Below are positions 1 through 5,545 of a stretch of 7,111 bases of DNA, one piece after another. The stretch is from Alphaproteobacteria bacterium. GTDB lineage: Bacteria; Pseudomonadota; Alphaproteobacteria; Micavibrionales; Micavibrionaceae. Position 1 is the stretch's first letter, and every line of letters starts with the position of its first letter. The notes under the pieces are model-generated. The model did not search any database, was not told the origin of the DNA, and was given only the letters and a program-made list of their open reading frames with translations. The stretch spans positions 1-7,111 of the forward strand of contig JAESUK010000182.1 of the NCBI GenBank assembly GCA_016763095.1, in the 5' to 3' direction. The position numbers and the translations under genes were made by a program.

Positions 1-342
1 GAAAACAAAACTGAAGAAGATGTCATTGCCCGTATTGGTGCGCCGGCCATTGCCGCGTGGAATGATCGTACGATTGTTCCAGAAGGTTGGATTGTTGATC
101 TTGAGGCTATTATCGCGAATTGGGCGCATTTTGGAAAACAATGTGACAATGATTATAAGGGAAAAACTATTCTGGCTATTACATCAAATGGTATTGCCCG
201 CTTTGCGCCTCATTTAACCGAGAGCTTTAAGGTCTTTGCCAAGATCCAAGATATTAAAATATCTACGGGCGCGCTTTGTATTCTTGAGAAATCTGACACA
301 GACACCTTCTGGAAAATCAAGAGCTGGAATATCCGTCCATAA
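1..342 (+). CDS. Histidine phosphatase family protein, C-terminal part (5' end outside window)
   Basis: Frame 1 is open from base 1 to the TAA at 340-342, giving 113 residues starting ENKTEEDVIARIG; the N-terminal half, where the family's RHG catalytic motif would lie, is outside the window. The stretch KTILAITSNGIARFAPHL (about residues 54-71) looks like the core strand and loop of the phosphoglycerate-mutase/histidine-phosphatase fold. In classical members that loop reads SHGG and supplies the second catalytic histidine; here it reads TSNG, with Asn in place of His. The protein may therefore be a divergent subfamily or a catalytically altered member. Substrate unknown; no signal peptide or membrane segment is visible in this part. 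It converges on ftsZ across a 78-base spacer, so it is a separate transcription unit. The family call is by motif recognition only and is moderately secure; the reading frame is secure. Confidence 0.7.
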   Translation, partial: ENKTEEDVIARIGAPAIAAWNDRTIVPEGWIVDLEAIIANWAHFGKQCDNDYKGKTILAITSNGIARFAPHLTESFKVFAKIQDIKISTGALCILEKSDTDTFWKIKSWNIRP

Positions 343-368
343 ATATCTAAACTCAAATATTCGGACAT

Positions 369-399
369 AAAAAAAGCGCCGTATTTCTACAGCGCTTCT
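369..399 (-). terminator. Intrinsic terminator of ftsZ (possibly bidirectional)
   Basis: AAGCGC (374-379) pairs with GCGCTT (392-397), and inside a single C/A mismatch GTA (381-383) pairs with TAC (388-390) around a TTTC loop. Read on the minus strand, the hairpin begins 24 nt after the ftsZ stop codon and ends in a run of seven U (complement of 369-375), the classic rho-independent form. On the plus strand the hairpin is followed only by a broken T-rich stretch (CTTCATATATATTTTT), so it could act weakly for the convergent phosphatase gene too. Confidence 0.85.
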
Positions 400-420
400 T
401 CATATATATTTTTCTATATT

Positions 421-2163
421 TTAATTTGCTTCGCGTCTAAGAAAAGCTGGAATATCCAACTCATCTTCAAAGTTACCTTTTGCTGCTGGTTTAGAGCTTG
501 CAATGTTCAGGCTTCCTTGACCTTGTGTAGATGGACGCTGTGGGGCCTTTAAACCTAAACCACCAGTAGATGACGCAGAACCTGTCTCACCGCTTGTTTC
601 TCCTTCTGAAGAAAAACTATCCGATGAGTCCTCATGTCCCCAGCCCACATTTTTAATGCGATCAAAAAGACTTTGAGATTTCTTAACTCTATTCGCACCT
701 GGCACTGGTGGCTGAAGATTAAGAGCAGGAGCCGCCGTTGACTTTTGCACAGATTGTCGTGCTCCAGGTGTAGGAGACGCAGTTAGACTAGAGTAAGAAC
801 CTGTTGTGGACGCTGCTGAGTATGAGTTTGCGTCACTAAACTCTTCTGGCCGAGCGGCAACTGGTGGGATAAAAGCATCCCCGTGCATTGATCCACGACG
901 TGGCTCGCTGATTTCAGCTTTTGTTTCTTCAAGCTGTTGTACTAAGTCTTGCTGTTCAAACATATCAACATCAGATACTGGCTCTGAAACCGTTTCTTGT
1001 GTAGCAAGCTGAGCAGTTGTTTTTACTGCAGGGGCAGTGCGTGTCATTGTCGCAGAGGACGTACCGTATGAAGTCACAGGCATGTTCGTTGACGCAACAA
1101 CACGCCCAGCAGGTGTCCCACCTGACGTAGTGATTGGACGGGCACGTTCTAGGTTAATTCCGCCAGAGAAAGGCTTTCCTTTACGTGTCGTTTCTTTGTC
1201 TATTCCTGTTGCAACAATTGATACACGCATCATACCATCCATGTTGTCATCAAACGATGTTCCAAAGATGATGTTCGCATCTGGGTCAACTTCATCACGA
1301 ATACGGTTACAGGCTTCATCCGCTTCAAAGAGGGTCATATCAGATCCTCCCGTCACATTAATGATCACGCCTTTCGCGCCCTTCATAGACATGTCGTCAA
1401 GAAGAGGGTTGCTAATAGCTTTTTCTGCGGCCTCAATAGCACGCTTATCAGAGGATGCTTCCCCCGTTCCCATAACAGCTTTACCCATCTCAAGCATAAT
1501 TGAGCGAATGTCTGCAAAATCAAGATTAATAAGACCTGGATTAACAATAAGGTCAGTAACGCCACGAACCCCCGATTGTAGAACACTATCGGCCATTTTA
1601 AAGGCTTCTGCGAAGGTTGTTTTCTCGTTGGCTATTCTGAATAGGTTTTGGTTTGGGATAATAATAAGAGTATCAACATACTCTCGCATTTCCTTGATGC
1701 CTTCTTCTGCCATTTTCATACGGTGTGTTCCCTCAAAATGGAACGGTTTCGTCACAACACCAACAGTCAAAACATCACGCTCACGGCATGCCTTAGCAAT
1801 AATCGGTGCAGCACCTGTTCCTGTTCCTCCACCCATACCAGCAGTCACGAAGACCATATTTGTATCTTCAATGTGTGAAATCACCTCATCCAGTGATTCT
1901 TCTGCGGCCATACGTCCAATTTCAGGTTTCGATCCCGCGCCCAGTCCAGCGGTTACGTTTACCCCGAGTTGAATTTTTGTGGTGCAAGAGCTCTGATCCA
2001 ACGCCTGTGCATCTGTGTTACAAACGACAAAATCAACGCCATGAAGATTTTCTTCAATCATGTTATTCACAGCGTTACCCCCAGCTCCACCAACACCGAA
2101 TATGGTAATTTTTGGGCTGAGCCCCTGTCTTTGAATTGGCTGTGATGGGCGAACGTTAATCAT
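421..2163 (-). CDS. ftsZ: Cell division protein FtsZ
   Basis: Tubulin-like GTPase (580 aa) that polymerises at midcell into the Z ring and recruits the division machinery. The GTP-binding core spans about residues 15-322: the N-terminal glycine loop FGVGGAGGNAVNNM (22-35), the tubulin signature GMGGGTGTGAAP (109-120), and the T7 catalytic loop NLDFAD (213-218), whose two Asp residues complete the GTPase site of the next subunit. Residues about 323-565 form a long Ser/Thr/Pro/Gln/Ala-rich linker with no obvious fold, typical of alphaproteobacterial FtsZ, which is much longer than E. coli FtsZ. The C-terminal peptide DELDIPAFLRREAN (567-580) is the conserved tail that binds FtsA and other partners. 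The start is fixed by a strong GGAGGT six bases upstream. Last gene of the cluster; separated from ftsA by 321 bases and followed by a terminator. No lpxC follows. Confidence 0.98.
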   Translation of the reverse strand: MINVRPSQPIQRQGLSPKITIFGVGGAGGNAVNNMIEENLHGVDFVVCNTDAQALDQSSCTTKIQLGVNVTAGLGAGSKPEIGRMAAEESLDEVISHIEDTNMVFVTAGMGGGTGTGAAPIIAKACRERDVLTVGVVTKPFHFEGTHRMKMAEEGIKEMREYVDTLIIIPNQNLFRIANEKTTFAEAFKMADSVLQSGVRGVTDLIVNPGLINLDFADIRSIMLEMGKAVMGTGEASSDKRAIEAAEKAISNPLLDDMSMKGAKGVIINVTGGSDMTLFEADEACNRIRDEVDPDANIIFGTSFDDNMDGMMRVSIVATGIDKETTRKGKPFSGGINLERARPITTSGGTPAGRVVASTNMPVTSYGTSSATMTRTAPAVKTTAQLATQETVSEPVSDVDMFEQQDLVQQLEETKAEISEPRRGSMHGDAFIPPVAARPEEFSDANSYSAASTTGSYSSLTASPTPGARQSVQKSTAAPALNLQPPVPGANRVKKSQSLFDRIKNVGWGHEDSSDSFSSEGETSGETGSASSTGGLGLKAPQRPSTQGQGSLNIASSKPAAKGNFEDELDIPAFLRREAN

Positions 2164-2311
2164 TTTTGACCTCCAGGACTGGATTGAGTACTAGGTTGTT
2201 TTTGTAATAGAGAATACGATTGATTCGTTTCATATAACTAGCGTAAAGCGTTTTACACCAAGACAAAAGGGCGTTTTGAAGAGAACCAACAGAAAAATTC
2301 AACTGTATCAT
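2156..2311 (-). CDS. Candidate small leader ORF overlapping the ftsZ start
   Basis: An uninterrupted frame of 51 codons starts at ATG 2311-2309 and stops at TAA 2158-2156, 8 nt inside ftsZ in another frame. The product begins MIQLNFSVGSLQNALL and ends LNPVLEVKND. The middle is rich in Lys, Arg and Tyr (KTLYASYMKRINRILYYKNN); I recognise no domain, signal peptide or clear membrane segment. A G-rich stretch (AAAGGGGG, 2324-2317) sits five bases before the ATG and could serve as a ribosome binding site. The frame is open back to 2356, with an alternative ATG at 2335 (59 aa) that has no Shine-Dalgarno. The stop/start overlap would suit translational coupling to ftsZ. An open frame of this length can arise by chance in a 320-base spacer, so this is a candidate only. 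Confidence 0.25.
   Translation of the reverse strand: MIQLNFSVGSLQNALLSWCKTLYASYMKRINRILYYKNNLVLNPVLEVKND
2169..2174 (-). promoter_or_regulatory. Ribosome binding site of ftsZ
   Basis: GGAGGT on the minus strand, six bases before the ATG at 2163 (GGAGGTCAAAAATG). It is the best Shine-Dalgarno in the window and decides the ftsZ start. It lies inside the last codons of the small upstream open frame 2156-2311, so a ribosome translating that frame would pass over it. Confidence 0.85.
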
Positions 2312-2367
2312 CCCATCCCCCTTTCCACTCTGCATGAGTAAATATGAATAAACGATTCATGTGATTC
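2222..2367. promoter_or_regulatory. Three GANTC (CcrM-type) methylation sites upstream of ftsZ
   Basis: GATTC occurs at 2222-2226, 2354-2358 and 2363-2367. GANTC is the target of the cell-cycle-regulated methyltransferase CcrM found across alphaproteobacteria, and GANTC sites in the ftsZ promoter modulate its expression in Caulobacter. The two sites 9 bases apart fall near where transcription from the -35-like element at 2400-2405 would begin. About one site would be expected by chance in this spacer, so three is only a mild excess. Confidence 0.4.
2243..2256. promoter_or_regulatory. 14-bp near-palindrome ahead of ftsZ (possible operator)
   Basis: GTAAAGCGTTTTAC is an inverted repeat with arms GTAAA and TTTAC and one mismatched pair next to the central CG. 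On the minus strand it reads GTAAAACGCTTTAC, resembling the A/T-arm, central-CG form of LacI/GalR-family operators, though no regulator can be named. It lies about 80 bases upstream of the ftsZ start and within the candidate leader ORF. Confidence 0.25.
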
Positions 2368-2372
2368 AGTTT

Positions 2373-2405
2373 TATCTAGTTTGAAGCACAACTAAAAACT
2401 GTCAA
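2373..2405 (-). promoter_or_regulatory. Putative ftsZ promoter
   Basis: On the minus strand TTGACA, an exact sigma-70-type -35 hexamer, occupies 2405-2400. The best-looking -10 (TAGATA, 2378-2373) is 21 bases away, longer than the usual 16-18, and hexamers at normal spacing match TATAAT poorly. Weak -10 elements are common in alphaproteobacteria and in activator-dependent promoters. A promoter here would give ftsZ a leader of about 200 nt. DnaA-box-like sites lie directly upstream. Confidence 0.35.
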
Positions 2406-2424
2406 ACACTGATAAAAGATTTTT

Positions 2425-2478
2425 TGTGGATAAGTGGATAAGTCACGCCTGTTTTATGCACAGGCTGTTTTATGCACG
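2425..2478. promoter_or_regulatory. Cluster of four DnaA-box-like sites in the ftsA-ftsZ spacer
   Basis: Two sites read on the minus strand: TTATCCACA (2425-2433, exact DnaA box) and TTATCCACT (2433-2441, last base off), formed by a perfect tandem 8-mer GTGGATAA (2426-2433 and 2434-2441). Two read on the plus strand: TTATGCACA (2454-2462, exact TTATNCACA) and TTATGCACG (2470-2478, last base off). The cluster begins 7 bases after the ftsA stop codon in the direction of transcription, and its nearest box is 19 bases upstream of the TTGACA element facing ftsZ, a suitable place for an activator. DnaA, the replication initiator, is known to activate ftsZ transcription in Caulobacter. Binding itself cannot be shown from sequence. 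Confidence 0.55.
2447..2477. repeat. 13-bp direct repeat with embedded hairpin after ftsA
   Basis: CTGTTTTATGCAC occurs at 2449-2461 and again at 2465-2477, 16 bases apart start to start; each copy holds one of the plus-strand DnaA-box-like sites. The first copy lies in an inverted repeat GCCTGT (2447-2452) / ACAGGC (2460-2465) with a 7-base loop. On the minus strand the hairpin comes 20 bases after the ftsA stop codon but has no U-run directly after it, so it is at best a weak or partial terminator. Confidence 0.6.
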
Positions 2479-2484
2479 AAATTT

Positions 2485-3756
2485 CTACCAATTTTCCTTA
2501 AACCAACTTTTAAACCGCTGAGGAATAGAACGAGAATCTCCGTATGATGCAATTTCCATCGGCATCTCATAAGGGCGTTCTGTATAGTATGTAATCAATC
2601 CCATAGAAACAGCAAAAGCAGGTCCGCTTGTCGCATCAGGAAGCCCCTGCACTTTTAATGACTGCGCACAACGTACTTGCTTACTTAGAATGCGCTGTGC
2701 AAGATCCTGAACCCCTGGCATAAGGCTCGCGCCCCCTGTTAAGACGACACGCCGGCACCTTGCGGCATCCACACCAGAATCGGTCAGGCCCTGACGTACC
2801 ATTTCAAAGGTTTCTTCAAGGCGTGCCTGAATAATATTAATCAAAAGTGATCTTGTTATTTGCTGATCTGCTTTAGAGTTTTGTTCCCCCATCATTGGCA
2901 CATCAATATATTCATGCTCATCGCTTATTGTCGCGAGAGCGCTACCGTATAACGTTTTAAGACGTTCTGCATCGGCAATAGATGCGGTCAATCCATGCGC
3001 TATATCCGATGTAATGTGTTGCCCACCGATTGGCACGCCCCCTGCATAGAGCATTCGACCAGACTGAAAAACAGCATAGGACGTTACGCCCGCGCCCATA
3101 TCAATAACAATAGCACCTAGGTCTATTTCATCTTCAACAAGCGTAGAAAGCCCTGCGGCGTACGGCGAAGAGCATAGGGAAACAATGTCCAAGTGATTGC
3201 GTTCTGTGCACTGAGAGATATGTTTTAAATGTGAATAATCCGCATCCACCATATGAATATCAATATCCATCAGCTGTCCGCTCATACCATATGGATTTTG
3301 TATTCCTCTATGACCATCCAAAATATAATCAACAGGGATCGTATGCACCATCTCCCGATCGTCTTTCTGAGCCTTCATCTGCGCCTTTGCCAATGCACGA
3401 CGCACATCGTTTTCAGTTACAGTTTGACGCATCATCTGTACGTGTGCATCCATAAAATGTGAGTCTGATGACGTGCTTGGTACAGCCAAAACGACATCTC
3501 TTAGCGGGTAACCCTTAATGGTTTTAGAGGCCATCTTCTCGGCAGCATGAACAGATTGTGCAATCGCAATTTCTGCGAGATTTATATCAATGATAACCCC
3601 GCTTTTTACGCCCTGTGATGCTTGGTGACCAACACCAACAATTTTGAAGCCACCCTCATCATCCGTCATCTGCGCAATAAAACATGCAATTTTACTCGAT
3701 CCAACATCAAGTGTTGCGATCACTGATCCTGCCCTGAGTGGTTGCTTAAAGCTCAT
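2485..3756 (-). CDS. ftsA: Cell division protein FtsA
   Basis: Actin-like ATPase (423 aa from this start) that anchors FtsZ filaments to the inner membrane and recruits later division proteins. Visible actin-fold motifs are the phosphate-1 loop LDVGSSK (16-22), the phosphate-2 loop IVIDMGAGVT (216-225) and the adenosine motif VVLTGGASLMPG (337-348); the FtsA-specific 1C/SHS2 domain is expected at about 70-150. The C-terminus SIPQRFKSWFKENW (410-423) is the amphipathic membrane-targeting helix. An ATG at 3801 would add 15 residues, but ATG 3756 is preferred: AAGGAG sits 9 bases before it, it leaves only an 11-nt overlap with ftsQ instead of 56, and the protein then begins MSFKQPLRAGSVIATLD, close to the usual FtsA N-terminus. 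Coupled to ftsQ upstream; followed by the ftsZ regulatory spacer. Confidence 0.96.
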   Translation of the reverse strand: MSFKQPLRAGSVIATLDVGSSKIACFIAQMTDDEGGFKIVGVGHQASQGVKSGVIIDINLAEIAIAQSVHAAEKMASKTIKGYPLRDVVLAVPSTSSDSHFMDAHVQMMRQTVTENDVRRALAKAQMKAQKDDREMVHTIPVDYILDGHRGIQNPYGMSGQLMDIDIHMVDADYSHLKHISQCTERNHLDIVSLCSSPYAAGLSTLVEDEIDLGAIVIDMGAGVTSYAVFQSGRMLYAGGVPIGGQHITSDIAHGLTASIADAERLKTLYGSALATISDEHEYIDVPMMGEQNSKADQQITRSLLINIIQARLEETFEMVRQGLTDSGVDAARCRRVVLTGGASLMPGVQDLAQRILSKQVRCAQSLKVQGLPDATSGPAFAVSMGLITYYTERPYEMPMEIASYGDSRSIPQRFKSWFKENW

Positions 3757-4633
3757 AACCCTTAGCTCCTTTATTAACTTGCCCGCCTGCAGGGGAAACA
3801 TGGTTATATTCTAAAACGTGGCCTTCGCTTGGGCGAGCAATAATTTTATTATCCTGCCTAAGATCAAGCAAATCCAGCGGTTGCAAAAGAATTGACGACT
3901 CTTCTTGTAACTGATTGAGACGACCTAACCCATGATCAAAATCATCTGTTGGCATTTGAATGCGAATACCTTCCTTGGTGATTAAATCCCAACGTCTTTG
4001 GCTGATCCATTGTGCCATATCCATGCGTTCCACAATATTGGGATACACATTCAACTGATAGACCAAATCATAGACCTCATCCTCAACACCCTCGCCTGAT
4101 ACGATTAGATAGTTTTTAAATCGCGCATCTATAGGTACATCAATAATGCGTCCATTCTTATCCAATAGTTTTAGATTTTTTTTTCCTTTTTTAAGAAGAG
4201 CAATCGGCATATTTTCTGTAATTTTTATATAAACATCATTTGGTGCTTTTCTTTGTATCACAGCGCTTTTTACCCATTCAAGCGCTTCAATTTTCATGCG
4301 CATTTGATCTAAGTCTGAGCTAAACAAGGCTTGCCCACTTTGCATGTCAATAATCGCCATCAGCGTATTTGCATCAAGGTGCTCACGTCCCTCAACAAAG
4401 ATATTTTCTACTTGAAAACCAGCATCTGAAGACATCGCCATCAGCTTATCTTCTGTCCACTGCACACTATTTTGGATCACGCCACCAAACCAAACCCACG
4501 CAACAAACCACATGGTTACTCCGCCGACAACTCCGTAGCGACCCAAGCGGCGTAATACCGTAAAAAATGCCTCGCGATTTAGGCGACTTTTCTTTTTAAG
4601 GATTTTACTTTTGTGTTTTCTTTTTTGTGACAT
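3746..4633 (-). CDS. ftsQ: Cell division protein FtsQ
   Basis: Bitopic inner-membrane protein (295 aa from this start) that, with FtsB and FtsL, links the cytoplasmic ring to septal wall synthesis. The order fits the family: a very basic cytoplasmic tail (MSQKRKHKSKILKKKSRLNR), one membrane helix (VVGGVTMWFVAWVWFGGVI, about 35-53), a POTRA domain (about 73-142, FQVENIFVEG through VYIKITENMPIAL), then the FtsQ beta domain with LLDKNGRIIDVP (about 156-167). Length is normal. The start is uncertain: ATG 4660 would add MRAPYRNCF and raise the overlap with ddl from 55 to 82 nt, and neither ATG has a clear Shine-Dalgarno; the next in-frame Met lies inside the membrane helix, so it cannot be the start. 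The stop overlaps ftsA by 11 nt, so the two are probably translationally coupled. Confidence 0.92.
   Translation of the reverse strand: MSQKRKHKSKILKKKSRLNREAFFTVLRRLGRYGVVGGVTMWFVAWVWFGGVIQNSVQWTEDKLMAMSSDAGFQVENIFVEGREHLDANTLMAIIDMQSGQALFSSDLDQMRMKIEALEWVKSAVIQRKAPNDVYIKITENMPIALLKKGKKNLKLLDKNGRIIDVPIDARFKNYLIVSGEGVEDEVYDLVYQLNVYPNIVERMDMAQWISQRRWDLITKEGIRIQMPTDDFDHGLGRLNQLQEESSILLQPLDLLDLRQDNKIIARPSEGHVLEYNHVSPAGGQVNKGAKGYEL
3766..3771 (-). promoter_or_regulatory. Ribosome binding site of ftsA
   Basis: AAGGAG on the minus strand, nine bases before ATG 3756 and inside the last codons of ftsQ. It decides the ftsA start against the upstream in-frame ATG at 3801, which I see no comparable site for. 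Confidence 0.7.
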
Positions 4634-5544
4634 AAAGCAGTTTCGATAAGGTGCGCGCATAACGCGTTGAATGATGTGCCATTATAAATGACTTGAGAGG
4701 GACCAATAGATTCTGGCGTAAGTCCAGGTTGTGTGTTTATTTCCAACAAGTACAATCCGTTTTCACCACGCGATTCGTCATATCTAAAATCACAACGCGC
4801 CAAGCCAGAACACCCTACAATATTATACACGCGCTGAGCATAATCCAAGGCTAAAGTATAAATAGACTCAGGAATTTTTGCAGGCATGATGTATTCCGTT
4901 GATTGATCCTGATATTTTGCCTCATAATCAAAGAAATCTGTTTTTGAAATAATCTCTGTCACAGCCTGTGGTTCACCATCTAAAACGGCAATTGTTAGCT
5001 CACGTCCTGCTATAAAATCTTCAACCAGCGCGGCTTCACCAAAGCACCAGTTTTCTTCACTGACGATTGAGCGATTATCTCCTTCACGGATAATATACAC
5101 GCCAACGCTTGAGCCTTCGCAGGGTGGTTTAATAACAAATGGGCGCGTAAGTTTATCCGCTTGTGCAAAATATTCTTCCTTGGAGAGCAACTGTCCTTTT
5201 GGACTGGGCACACCCACCGTTGACGCCAAGGCTTTTGCACGTGGTTTATCCATTGCGATAGCTGAAGCGCACACATTAGAGTGCGTATAGGGAATATCCA
5301 GCATTTCAAGAACCCCTTGAATCACGCCATCCTCCCCGCCAGTTCCATGAAGGTTGTTAAAAACAACATCTGGTTTTGGTGTGAGCGCTTTCATCAAGGC
5401 AGGTATATCTTTTTGAACGTCTATGACACGTAAATTGTAGCCAAGCTCAGTTAACGCTTTTTCGACTTTGATACCCTTTTCAAGAGATACTTCTCTTTCT
5501 GCGGACCAACCACCAACCAATAAAGCGACATCTAAAACCATCAT
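4579..5544 (-). CDS. ddl: D-alanine--D-alanine ligase
   Basis: Cytoplasmic ATP-grasp enzyme (321 aa) that joins two D-Ala to form the dipeptide added to UDP-MurNAc-tripeptide by MurF. Residues matching E. coli DdlB are present: E16 in SAEREVS, the HGTGGEDG loop (66-73), S145 in EGSSVGV, K210-Y211 in YEAKY, R250 and D252 in ARCDFR, metal ligands E268 and N270 in LEINTQPG, and S279 in LTPES. All the active-site residues I can check are intact, so it should be functional. Two adjacent ATGs (5544, 5541) are possible; AGGA lies 4 bases before the first and 7 before the second. murB stops 1 nt upstream. The protein is about 15 residues longer than E. coli DdlB because of a Lys-rich tail (HKKENTKVKSLKRKVA) encoded where it overlaps ftsQ. 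Confidence 0.96.
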   Translation of the reverse strand: MMVLDVALLVGGWSAEREVSLEKGIKVEKALTELGYNLRVIDVQKDIPALMKALTPKPDVVFNNLHGTGGEDGVIQGVLEMLDIPYTHSNVCASAIAMDKPRAKALASTVGVPSPKGQLLSKEEYFAQADKLTRPFVIKPPCEGSSVGVYIIREGDNRSIVSEENWCFGEAALVEDFIAGRELTIAVLDGEPQAVTEIISKTDFFDYEAKYQDQSTEYIMPAKIPESIYTLALDYAQRVYNIVGCSGLARCDFRYDESRGENGLYLLEINTQPGLTPESIGPSQVIYNGTSFNALCAHLIETALCHKKENTKVKSLKRKVA

Positions 5545-5545
5545 A

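Noticed and set aside
20..217. 65-codon open frame on the plus strand at the left edge
   Set aside because: It is a shifted frame within the histidine-phosphatase coding region, whose frame is open from base 1 to 342 and contains a recognisable motif.
932..1200. FtsZ linker as an insertion or frameshifted segment
   Set aside because: The low-complexity Ser/Thr/Pro-rich stretch stays in frame through to a perfect C-terminal FtsZ peptide; long disordered linkers are normal in alphaproteobacterial FtsZ.
1037..1972. 311-codon open frame on the plus strand, opposite ftsZ
   Set aside because: It lies wholly antisense to the well-conserved GTPase core of ftsZ. Its translation shows no recognisable motif, and such long antisense frames are common opposite conserved genes.
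2405..2478. Replication origin, suggested by the DnaA-box cluster
   Set aside because: Only four sites, no evident AT-rich unwinding region or other origin elements, and dcw-cluster neighbours. Promoter control of ftsZ is the simpler reading.
2498..2513. Possible CtrA box (TTAA...TTAA)
   Set aside because: The two TTAA halves (2498-2501 and 2510-2513) are 8 bases apart, not the 7 of the CtrA consensus, and they lie inside the ftsA coding end.
3757..3801. Upstream ATG for ftsA adding 15 residues
   Set aside because: It would overlap ftsQ by 56 nt and I see no ribosome binding site, whereas ATG 3756 has AAGGAG at a good distance and gives a normal FtsA N-terminus.
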